DNA from: an uncultured Bacteroidales bacterium
Lineage (GTDB): Bacteria; Bacteroidota; Bacteroidia; Bacteroidales; UBA932
Assembly (NCBI GenBank): GCA_947305045.1
Contig: CAMZCW010000001.1
Coordinates: 13,733-77,732 of the forward strand
Length of the DNA: 64,000 bases
Reading direction: 5' to 3'
A program made the position numbers and the translations under genes. The notes beneath the pieces are model-generated. The model did not search any database. It saw only the letters and a list, made by a program, of their open reading frames with translations, and was not told where the DNA came from. Positions 12,001-20,634 of this stretch are shown here, in pieces (position 1 is the first letter of the stretch; every line of letters starts with the position of its first letter).

Positions 12001-13393
12001 CGACGCCGCCGATGGAAGGCTGGCAGTCGTTGACTCCGCCATTGTCGGCAAACGTTACCGTGGCATAATTGGCGCAGTTGCTGATAGAGCCGCCCTTGTT
12101 GTTGCCCACCAGACCGCCGATCTGGCAGTTTACATTTTCCCCCTCAATGGCAGAGGCCGGAGTCCAGGTGATGGATCCTTTGGCCGTACAGTTCTGCAGG
12201 CCGGCGATATCGTCAATCTCCGTCGAGGGGATGACGCGTTTGGCAAAAATACCCCAGTTGTTGTCATCGTCGGCCGTTGCAGCAATGGTCGAATTGAGCG
12301 TGAGGTTCTTCACCACGCCCATCAGGTCGGCGAACATCGGCTTGGTGAGGCCGCTGATGGTCTTTCCGTTACCGTCGAAGATACCCTTGTAATCCTCAAT
12401 CGGCTCAAAACTGCCGGCGATAGAGGACAGGTCGAGGGTGGTCGAACTCTGGACAAGGCGCGCATTGAGCGTCTTGTTGCCGCCCGCAACAGCAGCGACA
12501 AACTCCTGGAAGGTAGCGACACTGTTAATCTGCTTGAGGTTGGTCACCTTGTCGGGGGAATAGACCACGTTGTCAAACTCTCGCACCACACCCGCATCGA
12601 TGGTCTTTGTGGCATTGCTGTCCAGCACCTTTACGGTCATATGGCCGGAAGAGTTGTCCACCACGTCCAGGATGATGCCGCCTTCGTACGTGCCCGCAGG
12701 AATGGCGATATAGAATACGAACGGGTCGTCGGAAAGCTGCTTGTTGCCCCCGAAGCTGTAGATAAGCGAAGCCCCGCCGGAGGCCGGAGTCAGACTTCCG
12801 TTCAGGATTCCGGCCGTAGCGCCGATGGTGAAGTTGCCGGAAAGTGACTTTTCCGCTTCGGCCGCCGTCAGGGTGACGGAACTGAGTTTCTTGTCTCCCG
12901 TAAAGGAGAACTTCAGCAACGCAGCGACGTGACGGAAGGTGACATTGTCGCTACGGGACGCCAGGGAGGCGTACATAGGCATAGCCGCAGGGTCGAAACC
13001 GTCGGCTTCATAGTGCTGCGTAGAGGGGAAAGTCACCTGATTGCCATGGCCGGGAACGCCGCAGTACAGGAAATTGTACGGAGCCGTGAGACTGGCCAGT
13101 TTGAAGGTAGCTGTAGCGGTGATGCTCCCGGCCCCGAGGGTGAAAGAAGAGGCTGCGGTACCGTTGAGCGTAATCACATCGTTTTCGTCCCAAAGCACGG
13201 GATACGAATTGCTTTCCTTACCCCCAAGGGCCGTCTTGGTTTCGGGGCTCTCAGGGACAGAGAGGGTAACGGTCATTGTTCCGCCGTTCTCTCCGGGGAT
13301 CTCCTCCCTGACAGGGTTGTCGATTTCCTTGGCGCAAGCCGCCGCCAGAAGAATCAGCGAAGATACAGATATCAGTGTATAAATCTTTTTCAT
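9095..13393 (-). CDS. Giant GLUG-repeat surface lipoprotein
   Basis: This 1432-residue protein has a lipobox LAAAC (Cys20). Residues about 35-290 form a fimbrillin-like module (ETKTALGGKESNSYPVLWDENDVI, then YNFLYCGVPG). From about 310 to the end are some twenty-five degenerate repeats with a G-G-V/I-V/A-G core followed by a Cys-containing N-x-G motif (SCTNTGAV, GCENTGDV), the GLUG pattern of adhesin-like proteins. No enzyme motif is seen. It likely forms a long beta-solenoid exposed on the outer membrane; in a SusC/SusD locus such proteins are candidates for substrate capture or adhesion. The gene lies between the EEP fusion and the GH2 genes with gaps of 12 and 6 bases, so it is in the same transcription unit. 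The family is known; its ligand is not. Confidence 0.88.
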   Translation of the reverse strand: MKKIYTLISVSSLILLAAACAKEIDNPVREEIPGENGGTMTVTLSVPESPETKTALGGKESNSYPVLWDENDVITLNGTAASSFTLGAGSITATATFKLASLTAPYNFLYCGVPGHGNQVTFPSTQHYEADGFDPAAMPMYASLASRSDNVTFRHVAALLKFSFTGDKKLSSVTLTAAEAEKSLSGNFTIGATAGILNGSLTPASGGASLIYSFGGNKQLSDDPFVFYIAIPAGTYEGGIILDVVDNSSGHMTVKVLDSNATKTIDAGVVREFDNVVYSPDKVTNLKQINSVATFQEFVAAVAGGNKTLNARLVQSSTTLDLSSIAGSFEPIEDYKGIFDGNGKTISGLTKPMFADLMGVVKNLTLNSTIAATADDDNNWGIFAKRVIPSTEIDDIAGLQNCTAKGSITWTPASAIEGENVNCQIGGLVGNNKGGSISNCANYATVTFADNGGVNDCQPSIGGVVGRTQKGGDLKTQGDIANCANHGTVQSSADFGQGVYIGGVLGYQVESAESMRGCVNHGLVKVTSDFSTIGPLHIGGVAGIARGSVEECTNASDGTVTTEPASVGTYLCQGGVIGRINNTSATYSGLSNAGNINVAAAGASSGAYIGGTVGRFDEGAFIESCTNTGGIISYTGEGATGEVSIGGIVGVTLHSVTSCTNATAINAGGSYPVNASSKYFSVGGVVGYNKGDWELIDNTNTAAITISGTIDGFMALGGICGYTNGPIQGGGNSGTVSFTGSSTNQNVPVGGVVGRIANGFSGDIVTGATNSGAVVINTSTQSGKVFYVGGVAGHHQSGNLNATNNGTVTVTELSCTQLFLGGLTGLNAGAITAGSANQADGDISVAGLTTSNVMCVGGVTGQNDAEVSANNAGDVVLTSGSTTSYDMFVGGVVGRGKANVTSSSNSGLVSNACPQTKSDQYIEIGGIVGFGTPTCTISDCENSGEVTNTANSKGYIYVGGIAGEVGNDLTSCTNTGAVSNSGAATTVLCLGGTAGVVDAITLDDCQNTGAISITSESGRMLVGGMVGKVVGTAASEFDGCENDGNITISDESTKSDQDHIVVGGIAGRGDAQVLYSSCTNKGLIRVDMYGNTNRAGIRAGGIFGDNAGKDNDCTGCVNDNDIELYYQVDATPLMLYAVGGVAGMISAPDGDGQDGSEINACTNNGYLYVISNRAVMGGIVGQMVGGRIIDSENTNQVRYRYNKSVNTFTVVGGIAGDVWDQAGEITGCTNSGAVTLKSLTGSSERSNYAGGIAGWIEDDTSCVVSGCENTGDVTSNTCADSDKCAAMAGGIIGYKESASKDSDNVNRGNVTAIAVKSRSSVAGGVVGALHHGTLQGCYNYGTIEAGEKSSSDRYKDVISTYSNSRAGSIAGWYKAEDGAPYLACDGTITKCYVGGAVRSRTSSGNLITITSSNYGGYIVGIGDDPTDCYFAE

Positions 13394-13405
13394 AAGGCAG
13401 CGTGA

Positions 13406-15328
13406 TTAGTCGAAGGTGATGTAAGAGACAACCGGGAAGTGGTCCGAAGGACACCAGGTATCTTCGTCTACGTCGTATGTAGTGCGAATGGTCTTGTAAG
13501 TCTGGGCATTGATGACCTGCGAAGACCCGTCGTGGAGGAAGATATGGTCTATGCGGAACTGCGGATACATCAGGTTTTTAAGATAATGTGCCCCCCAGTT
13601 GCTGCCGGTTTCCGTACCCGGGTAATTGACGTAGAAACCGGACATATTGCCAGCATCGATCACCTGGTCGTAGGCATTGGCGAAACCGCCGGAATACATA
13701 GCGGTGTACAGCGGCTGGACCTGCTTCTTCTTGGAGTCGATGTACGGACCGAAATTGAAGTCTCCTACAACGATATAAGGCAGGGACCCGGACTTGGAGG
13801 CCATTAAATACTTGAGATTGTCAACCACCCTCAGACGCAGGGCCGCTGCTGCGGCCTGGTCTTCGGCGCTGTAGTTCCCGCTCTCATCCTTCGTTGCACC
13901 AATCTCCTTATACACATGGGATAGCGTGGGCAGGTGCGTCACAAACAGATAGAAGCGCTTGCCGGACAGCTTGTGCGTGAACTTGGCATAGGCACAGGTG
14001 GTTTCCGGAGAGCCGGAATTGTGGTATGCGTCCGCCCTTTCATCGTAGTATGCGTTGTCCTCCGTATGTGAAATCCAGACATAATTGTGGTCTGAAATAT
14101 CAAAGAGGGATGTTTTATAGGCAAAACCGTCGGCCATATAATTATAGGTCTTGTAACTGGGGCTTATCCAACCTTCATCCTTGATGTCGTCCGGATGATC
14201 CAGTTCCCAGGTATAACCCGTAAAACTTTGAGCCTCGGCCAGCGTTTTCAACGAATACTCCCCTCCTACCTGGAAGTTGGGATCCAACTCATTGAAACCG
14301 ATGATATCGGCTTCGGTATTGGCAATGGCTATACCCAAAGCTTCGCGTACGTTGGCATTTGTAAGGTACATATAGGTTTTTCCACCGCTCTCACGGGATT
14401 CTTCCTGATATACATTGTATGTAGCCACCGATATACCCGGAGGTGTTGCTGTGGGCTCACCGCCGTCTTCGGCTGTAAGGTCACTGATTGACAATAGATT
14501 CTCCGTACGCCCGGCAGCGTAAGTAAAGCTGTTGAACTGAACCAGTTTGTTGGTGGCAAGCGTATAGCCGCTTCCCCAGAACTTCAGACGCATGAAGGCA
14601 CCATCTGCCTGATAAACCAGGGCCTCAATACCCGCAGCGTAGTTTTGGGCAGGTATGGCGATATAAAAATAGGTGTCCGAATTTGCCAGCGTAACGTTGC
14701 AGTCATAAGTAAGCGTACCGGCAGTGCCGCCTGTGAATGCACCGGTAAAGCCGTTTGCATCGATAGCGAGGGTGAAATCGCCGCGAAGTTTCTCACCCCC
14801 CAGGCTCTTTAGTTCAATGCGGTCAAGCGTTACGCTTCCTTTAACGGCAAAACCAATGAGACCGCAGAAATTAGTGAGCCTGACATTGTATTTGTCGCCT
14901 GACTTCTGGGCATTGCCGTAAGAAGCGGCAGCGGCTCCGTCAAAACTGTTTTCGACATAGTTCTGCGTAGCCGGCAGGCTGATTACATTGGCCAAAGTGG
15001 TGCCGGGATAAAGCACTTTATAGGGTGCCGACAGGGATGCGCTCACGCTGAAGTCAACATTCTTTGTGCCGTTCTCGGCCTCCGTAACGGCATTGTCGGA
15101 GAGGTGTCCGTTTACCGATATCCTGTCCCCGGTTTTCCAGAGCACTTCACATACGCCGTCGTCGGGAGCACCCAGCATAGTTTTGGTTTCCTGGGCAGAG
15201 ACGGAGGCGCTCAGAATCATCGTCCCCTCACCGGGGTCTTCCTCGGAAATCCCGGTCTTTGCGCAACCGGGAGCCAGGCACAGTGCCACGGCAGACAAAA
15301 GTCCGATTGTAATATAAAGGTTTCTCAT
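13406..15328 (-). CDS. Lipoprotein joining a fimbrillin-like module to an EEP (DNase I-fold) domain
   Basis: This 640-residue protein has a lipobox LAPGC (Cys22). Residues about 35-280 are fimbrillin-like (ETKTMLGAPDDG, CEVLWKTGDRI). Residues about 305-640 form an endonuclease/exonuclease/phosphatase domain with all landmark motifs: VATYNV, IIGFNELD (metal Glu), FVTHLP (His), GDFNF (Asp/Asn) and CPSDHFPV (Asp/His). It should be a metal-dependent phosphodiesterase or phosphatase tethered at the surface. It is one of three EEP genes in this locus and is the nearest relative of 23477-24445 (shared IIGFNE, DGFAY and WCPSDH segments). The start ATG overlaps the stop of the upstream microprotein (ATGA). 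The substrate could be nucleic acid, phospholipid or sugar phosphodiester. Confidence 0.9.
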   Translation of the reverse strand: MRNLYITIGLLSAVALCLAPGCAKTGISEEDPGEGTMILSASVSAQETKTMLGAPDDGVCEVLWKTGDRISVNGHLSDNAVTEAENGTKNVDFSVSASLSAPYKVLYPGTTLANVISLPATQNYVENSFDGAAAASYGNAQKSGDKYNVRLTNFCGLIGFAVKGSVTLDRIELKSLGGEKLRGDFTLAIDANGFTGAFTGGTAGTLTYDCNVTLANSDTYFYIAIPAQNYAAGIEALVYQADGAFMRLKFWGSGYTLATNKLVQFNSFTYAAGRTENLLSISDLTAEDGGEPTATPPGISVATYNVYQEESRESGGKTYMYLTNANVREALGIAIANTEADIIGFNELDPNFQVGGEYSLKTLAEAQSFTGYTWELDHPDDIKDEGWISPSYKTYNYMADGFAYKTSLFDISDHNYVWISHTEDNAYYDERADAYHNSGSPETTCAYAKFTHKLSGKRFYLFVTHLPTLSHVYKEIGATKDESGNYSAEDQAAAAALRLRVVDNLKYLMASKSGSLPYIVVGDFNFGPYIDSKKKQVQPLYTAMYSGGFANAYDQVIDAGNMSGFYVNYPGTETGSNWGAHYLKNLMYPQFRIDHIFLHDGSSQVINAQTYKTIRTTYDVDEDTWCPSDHFPVVSYITFD

Positions 15329-15468
15329 AACTGATAATCACTTAAATCAGAATCAGGATCAAAAACCCCGGCCTCTATCAGGTAGTCCAGCCCGGAGACA
15401 CATATGGGAGCCATCCGGCAATCCATCCGGATTACCCTTGACTGCGGCGAAATGTAGTTCTCTTTCAT
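15325..15468 (-). CDS. Microprotein (47 aa) overlapping the EEP fusion gene
   Basis: A 47-codon frame starts MKENYISPQSRVIRM and ends in the acidic tail DPDSDLSDYQL. It starts 15 bases after the SusD stop and its TGA overlaps the ATG of the next gene by four bases, a classic coupled arrangement. The NYISPQSRV start matches the Y-x-S/T-P pattern of the four other microproteins here. A Cys pair (CRMAPICVSG) follows. No signal peptide or membrane helix is present. Function is unknown; position argues for a role with the downstream lipoprotein. Confidence 0.68.
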   Translation of the reverse strand: MKENYISPQSRVIRMDCRMAPICVSGLDYLIEAGVFDPDSDLSDYQL

Positions 15469-15482
15469 AGTTCTATATTATT

Positions 15483-17333
15483 CTAGTCAATCCAGCCTTC
15501 ATTCTGAGTGAGCGACGTGTTGAGCTGGCGCTCGGTGGCAGGGATGGGCCATCTGGTATAATAATCGGCACTTCTGGTCCAGGAAACGCTCGATTCTCCC
15601 CAGCACTGTTTGAGGCCGGCACCTTCAAATAATTTTGAATCGTACCACGTGTCCCAGCGGAGTTCATCGAAATAGAGCGTTCCTTCGCAGGCAAGCTCCC
15701 ATCTCTTTTCCCGGCGTATGCGGTTTCGCAGGTCCTTCTGATTGGACACCGTCGTGTAAGAATTGCTGTTGAGCAGCGCCACACCGGCACGCTGGCGAAC
15801 CCTGTTTACATAGGGAATGGCCTCATTTGTCTTGCCCTGCTCATTGAGGGCTTCGGCCAGGGATAGCAGGACGTCGGCATAACGGATAATGGGAACATCA
15901 ATGGGAGAGTATTCACGATAGAGGAGCTCGTTGCCTTCGGAAACGAACTTTCGCACCAGATAATAAAAATATTTGGCGCTGTCCGAGCGAAGGTCGAACG
16001 GATCGGCGATATCGTTCTGGATGAAGGGCCAGCGCAAGGTATAAGTATATTCAATGCCATTGGGCGAACCCAGATACTGCGAATAGGGCGTAATGTACGT
16101 CTGCATCAGCCGGGGGTCACGGTTCTCATACACAGCCCTGATGCGGGCTTCGTTGCCCTGGTCCAGGTACTTGGAGAAATTGGCGCCGTAATCGGACATC
16201 TTCTTTTTGAGATCCTGGTAGTTGGCGGTTCCAAAATTGCCGTTGCCGGAGTTCAGGCCGTCCCGCAGGAAGTAAACCGAGCGGGCGGCGGGAGTCATAC
16301 TGGAATAACCCGGGATATAGTCGTCCCATTTGAACGGCTTTCCTTCCACCGTTTCGTAGGTATCGATAAAATCGGCGTCCCCATAGAAATCGTTCCAGCC
16401 GCTGCCACAGGTAACGCGGGAGCCATACTTGAAACTCATCTGGTTGCCAAAGCCGTCCTGCTGGTAACACTGGATGGAAAAGACCATCTCCGGGCACTGC
16501 TCATTCGTCTCCTTGAACAGGCGCTTATACTCTCCCTGGAAAAGGTCGAAACCCAGTTTGCCCACTTCCTTGAAGTCGGCTTCGGCGCTGGCGTAGGCCG
16601 TCGCATTTCCGGCGGCAGCCACCCACATATAAGCCTTTCCGCGGAGGGCATAAGCAGCGCCCTTGGTGGCACGGCCATAATTGGGGTCTCCGGCGCTGTA
16701 TCGGCCGGGGATGTTGGGCTCGTTAATCACATCCGTCAGATCATTGATGACGGCCAGCCACACATCGGCCTCGCTGCTGCGGGGTTTTGTGAACTCTTTT
16801 ACGGGAGTGCTTTCCAGATAAAGGGGCACGCCCCGGAAGAAGCAGTTGAGCCTGTAATAGAAGTAGGCCCTGAGGAACTTGGCTTCGGCCTTGTACTGGG
16901 CACAAAGCTCCGGCGTCAGATCCGGGACGCTGTCTATGTTGTCGATGACCTCGTTTGCCCGGGAGACTCCCTCATAAAGCTGCTGCCACGCAACTTTGAA
17001 AATCGGGTCGCTCGATGACGCATTCCCCAGCAGGAGCTTGTGGGTACTGGACCAGTTGCTTCTTGGGCTCACCGTGGGATCCAGGGCTGCCATCGTGTGC
17101 GCATCCAGGCCCAGATAGTTTCCCTGGGAGATCGAGTTCGTGAAGTCTTCTCCGGAGTTTTCCAGCAGGATGTTGTAAATACCGTTAACGGCATTTGTGG
17201 CCAGGTTGGCCGAAGTCCAGATACTCTTGGAACTTACCGCATTGTAAGGGGTGGTTTCCAGCAAGTCTTTCTTGCAGGCAGTCACTCCCAATACAAGTAT
17301 TGATATATATGCAATAGAATGAATCGCTTTCAT
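15483..17333 (-). CDS. SusD/RagB-family outer-membrane nutrient-binding lipoprotein
   Basis: This 616-residue protein has a lipobox GVTAC (Cys20) followed by KKDLLETTPYNAVSS, a typical SusD start. Tetratricopeptide-like helices of the SusD_RagB fold run through the chain (YKAEAKFLRAYFYYRL; IIRYADVLLSLAEALNEQG; VNRVRQRAGV; RRIRREKRWELACEG-type C-terminal block). SusD proteins cap a SusC barrel and bind the oligosaccharide at the cell surface. It starts 25 bases after the SusC gene, the usual SusC-SusD order. Ligand unknown; the locus suggests a phosphate- and galactose/uronate-containing glycoconjugate. Confidence 0.96.
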   Translation of the reverse strand: MKAIHSIAYISILVLGVTACKKDLLETTPYNAVSSKSIWTSANLATNAVNGIYNILLENSGEDFTNSISQGNYLGLDAHTMAALDPTVSPRSNWSSTHKLLLGNASSSDPIFKVAWQQLYEGVSRANEVIDNIDSVPDLTPELCAQYKAEAKFLRAYFYYRLNCFFRGVPLYLESTPVKEFTKPRSSEADVWLAVINDLTDVINEPNIPGRYSAGDPNYGRATKGAAYALRGKAYMWVAAAGNATAYASAEADFKEVGKLGFDLFQGEYKRLFKETNEQCPEMVFSIQCYQQDGFGNQMSFKYGSRVTCGSGWNDFYGDADFIDTYETVEGKPFKWDDYIPGYSSMTPAARSVYFLRDGLNSGNGNFGTANYQDLKKKMSDYGANFSKYLDQGNEARIRAVYENRDPRLMQTYITPYSQYLGSPNGIEYTYTLRWPFIQNDIADPFDLRSDSAKYFYYLVRKFVSEGNELLYREYSPIDVPIIRYADVLLSLAEALNEQGKTNEAIPYVNRVRQRAGVALLNSNSYTTVSNQKDLRNRIRREKRWELACEGTLYFDELRWDTWYDSKLFEGAGLKQCWGESSVSWTRSADYYTRWPIPATERQLNTSLTQNEGWID

Positions 17334-17358
17334 AATAAAAACCGTTTACGGATGATTG

Positions 17359-20300
17359 TCAGAATGTTAAGTTTGCTCCGATAGAGATCTGACGCATCGT
17401 CGCATATCCCAGACCGGCTCCCATTTCAGGGTCCTGTCCCGGATAAGCGGTAATATTGAACAGGTTTTCTCCTGACAGGTATACCCTGAGACCTTTCATA
17501 AAGACTTTCCCGGCAATATTCTCGGGGAAGGTATAGCCGATTGTCAGGTTCTTCAGTTTCAGGTAATCTCCCCTGTAAAGGTGCAGCGTGCTTGTCGCGC
17601 CCTGCTGGTTGTTGCCTTCGTTGGCCGTCAGGCGGGCGTGTTTGCTGGAGATATTGGTCCTGGGATCTGAAGGATTGTCAGGATCGTAGAAGTAGTGATT
17701 ATTCGCGATGGAAGACATAATGTTGTAGCCGATACGGGTTCCGGTGCTGTAGGCTCCGGTGGTATTCCAATAGAGCCAGAAACCGGCAGCGCCCGCAAAG
17801 CTTACGGAAACATCCAGTCCTTTCCAGGATGCATTGGCCTGGAAACCAAAGGTATACCTCGGCGTAGACGTTTTACCCGTGAAGAAACTGTCATACGTGT
17901 TTCCATAGATGCCGTCACCGTCCAGGTCGGCATAAATGTAGTCGCCGTACCAGATCTTGTCCTTGGCGATTCCCTGCTGCGGCCGGAAATTGTAACCGGC
18001 ATTGATCATCGCCTTGAGCCAGATCATATCCATCTCGGTCCTGATCATACCATCCCGGGGACCGCCCTGGATAAGGACTTCGCCTTCATCGTTAAAGTAG
18101 GATCCGTCGCCGGCATAAGGCGTGAGCATATAATACTCGTTGATGGGATGGCCCTCGAGGATGCGGGTGGACGAGCCGGTAGATACGTCACCCAGATTGG
18201 ACACATAGGTACGGATTCCGCTCTCGTCTTCCTGCCAGCCTTGCTGCAACTCACCCTTGTACCGGGTTACCCGGTTGTGATTGAAGGAGAAGTTGCCCCG
18301 TACGCTGTAATTGAAGTCCTTGATATGGTTGCGCCAGCCCAGCGTGAGTTCGATACCCTTGTTGGTGACCTCGGCGATGTTTTCCATCGGCGCGGTGGCC
18401 AGACCTGCCGTCAGATAAACGGTCGGTCTGTAAAGGATACCGTCCGTAACCCTGTTGTAAAGGTCAATCTCGGCCGTGAGTCTGTTATCCAGTACGCCGA
18501 TATCCACGCCCACGTCGGCCGAAGTAGTGGTTTCCCAACGGAGGGCATCGTTGGCGTGAACGCTGATGGCCAGACCATTGGTCAGGGCATTGTTGAAACT
18601 GTAGTTGTGGGCCTTATAGGTTGACTGATATTCGTAGTTTCCGATACTGTTGTTACCGAGCCGGCCCCAGGATGCCCTCAACTTGAGCAGGTCGAAGCCC
18701 GCATTCTTCATAAATCCTTCCTGGTCGATGCGCCATCCGGCCGAGAAGGACGGGAAGAAGCCCCAGCGGACATTCTGAGCGAAGCGGGACGAGCCGTCGC
18801 AGCGGAGGTTGGCTTCAAACAGATACCGGTTGGCCAATACATAATTGATTCTTCCGAAGAAAGAGCGGGACGAATAGTCCGAGGCCGAGCCGCCCACGTG
18901 GATGGGTTCGACGGCCGTATCGGCGGTCCAGAGGCTGGGGTCGATCAGCCCTTTCTTCGTTCCGTTGTGATTGTATTCGAAACTGTAGTATTCCTCGTAT
19001 CCGACCAGGGCGCTCAGTTCGTGAGAGCCGAATGTGTGGTTCCAATGGAGGGTGGACTGGATGGTATAATCCCAGTCGCCGTTAGCCCTGAACCAGGTTT
19101 CCATATTCTCAGGAAGGTCCGGGGTGGTCATCTGCACTCCCGTGGCGAAGTTCATCTTGACCGGCTGGGGTACTACGGACTGGGACTGGTAGTCATACCA
19201 GTAACGCCCGTAATTGACCAGCGTCTTGAAGGAGAAGTCCTTTAAGAAATCAATCTTTGCATAACCCGACACCTTGATTCTCGAATAGGTTCTCATCGCG
19301 TTTTCCTCGTTGACGGTGTACAGAGGATTGGAGGCCGTCGCACTTTCCTCATTTGCGGCGGGGAAACCATAGTATCCATTATAATATGGATAAACGCCAG
19401 GGGTGGATTGATTGATGTATTTTACCGCAGTGGAATAATCTCCTGCTTGCTTATCCATCACTGAGCCATAGGTCTGCATACCAACGGTGAGCCATTGGAC
19501 AGGCTTTACGTCAATATTGGCCCTGATCTGGTACTTCTTTGCTGCCGTGTTGGAAATAAGGCCGGGGTTGTCCACATAGTTTGCGGAAATCAGGTAACTT
19601 GTTTTCTTGCTCCTTCCGGTAATGGAGATATTATGGTCGTGAGAGGCCACATTGCGGTACATAAAATCCTGCCAGTCGATATTGGGATATGCCACATAGT
19701 TGGGATACCCGGACGCAGCGATGGCGTTGGGATTGGCTTTGGCATTTCTCCAGGTCTCGATGGTGGAGGGCAGGAAGTTCTCTGCCTGGCCGATGTTGTA
19801 CAGAGATTCATTGATCATCTCCATATAATCGGCGTAATCGGTCAGATAGGAGAGCCTGTGCATCGGGCTGTTAAAGGAGACGCTTCCCGAATAGGTTACG
19901 TTGACGGAGCCTTCCTTACCCTGCTTGGTGGTAATCAGGACCACGCCGTTGGCGCCCCTGTTCCCGTAAATAGCACAGGAAGCCGCATCCTTGAGAATGG
20001 TGATGGTAGCGATATCGTGCGGGTTCACATAACTCATATGGCTCTCTATGCCGTCTACGATATAGAGGGGAGATGCCGTATTGAGCGTTCCGGTTCCTCT
20101 GATCCGGATGGTGTTGGACTCGTTGCCGGGGTCGGAAGAGGTTGTGCGCACGGAAAGGCCCGCACTGGTTCCGGCCAGGGCCGAGGCCACCGAGGTTATC
20201 GGGCGGGATTCGGCCAACTCCTCGAAATTAACGGTAGTAACGGCGCCGGTCAGGTTCACTTTTTTCTGTGTACCATATCCCACCACCACGACCTCTTCGA

Positions 20301-20613
20301 GAAACTGGGAGGACGTTTTTAACTGAATGTCAAGGGACGCCATTCCTGCCCCCGCCACAAAAGAATAATCCTCATACCCCAAGGCACTGACGAGGATTTC
20401 TGCCCCAGACGGTGCGCTTAGGGAGAAGACACCATCCAGGTCGGTGATGGCTCCGGTGGTGGTTCCTTTCACCACCACCGAAGCACCGATGATACTTTCA
20501 CCTGTATCGGCGTCCTTAATTACACCGCCAAGCGGGACATTTTGCGCCGAAGCGATAAGGGGCGCCGCGAAGCAGATGATCGCCCCAAGAGCTTTCAGAA
20601 GAATTCTTCTCAT
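17359..20613 (-). CDS. SusC/RagA-family TonB-dependent outer-membrane transporter
   Basis: This 1084-residue protein has a signal peptide (to about residue 23), an N-terminal carboxypeptidase-D-like beta-sandwich (GVIKDADTGESIIGASVVVKG, about 30-115), a TonB-box/plug start (EEVVVVGYGTQKKVNLTGAV) with the conserved plug sequences IRIRGTGTLN and LYIVDGIE, then a 22-strand barrel ending in ISIGANLTF with a C-terminal Phe. It imports oligosaccharides across the outer membrane using TonB energy, in complex with the SusD product encoded next. It lies 21 bases after the beta-helix lipoprotein gene. Specificity cannot be deduced; the pair is the hallmark of a polysaccharide-utilisation locus. Confidence 0.97.
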   Translation of the reverse strand: MRRILLKALGAIICFAAPLIASAQNVPLGGVIKDADTGESIIGASVVVKGTTTGAITDLDGVFSLSAPSGAEILVSALGYEDYSFVAGAGMASLDIQLKTSSQFLEEVVVVGYGTQKKVNLTGAVTTVNFEELAESRPITSVASALAGTSAGLSVRTTSSDPGNESNTIRIRGTGTLNTASPLYIVDGIESHMSYVNPHDIATITILKDAASCAIYGNRGANGVVLITTKQGKEGSVNVTYSGSVSFNSPMHRLSYLTDYADYMEMINESLYNIGQAENFLPSTIETWRNAKANPNAIAASGYPNYVAYPNIDWQDFMYRNVASHDHNISITGRSKKTSYLISANYVDNPGLISNTAAKKYQIRANIDVKPVQWLTVGMQTYGSVMDKQAGDYSTAVKYINQSTPGVYPYYNGYYGFPAANEESATASNPLYTVNEENAMRTYSRIKVSGYAKIDFLKDFSFKTLVNYGRYWYDYQSQSVVPQPVKMNFATGVQMTTPDLPENMETWFRANGDWDYTIQSTLHWNHTFGSHELSALVGYEEYYSFEYNHNGTKKGLIDPSLWTADTAVEPIHVGGSASDYSSRSFFGRINYVLANRYLFEANLRCDGSSRFAQNVRWGFFPSFSAGWRIDQEGFMKNAGFDLLKLRASWGRLGNNSIGNYEYQSTYKAHNYSFNNALTNGLAISVHANDALRWETTTSADVGVDIGVLDNRLTAEIDLYNRVTDGILYRPTVYLTAGLATAPMENIAEVTNKGIELTLGWRNHIKDFNYSVRGNFSFNHNRVTRYKGELQQGWQEDESGIRTYVSNLGDVSTGSSTRILEGHPINEYYMLTPYAGDGSYFNDEGEVLIQGGPRDGMIRTEMDMIWLKAMINAGYNFRPQQGIAKDKIWYGDYIYADLDGDGIYGNTYDSFFTGKTSTPRYTFGFQANASWKGLDVSVSFAGAAGFWLYWNTTGAYSTGTRIGYNIMSSIANNHYFYDPDNPSDPRTNISSKHARLTANEGNNQQGATSTLHLYRGDYLKLKNLTIGYTFPENIAGKVFMKGLRVYLSGENLFNITAYPGQDPEMGAGLGYATMRQISIGANLTF

Positions 20614-20634
20614 TTCCTGCCGGTTTTAATTGTC

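Noticed and set aside
12000..12500. CRISPR-like periodicity in the GLUG gene
   Set aside because: Repeats are degenerate and coding, without identical direct repeats or unique spacers.
11783..12847. Plus-strand frame of 354 codons opposite the GLUG lipoprotein
   Set aside because: Shadow created by repetitive, GC-rich GLUG coding; no family recognised.
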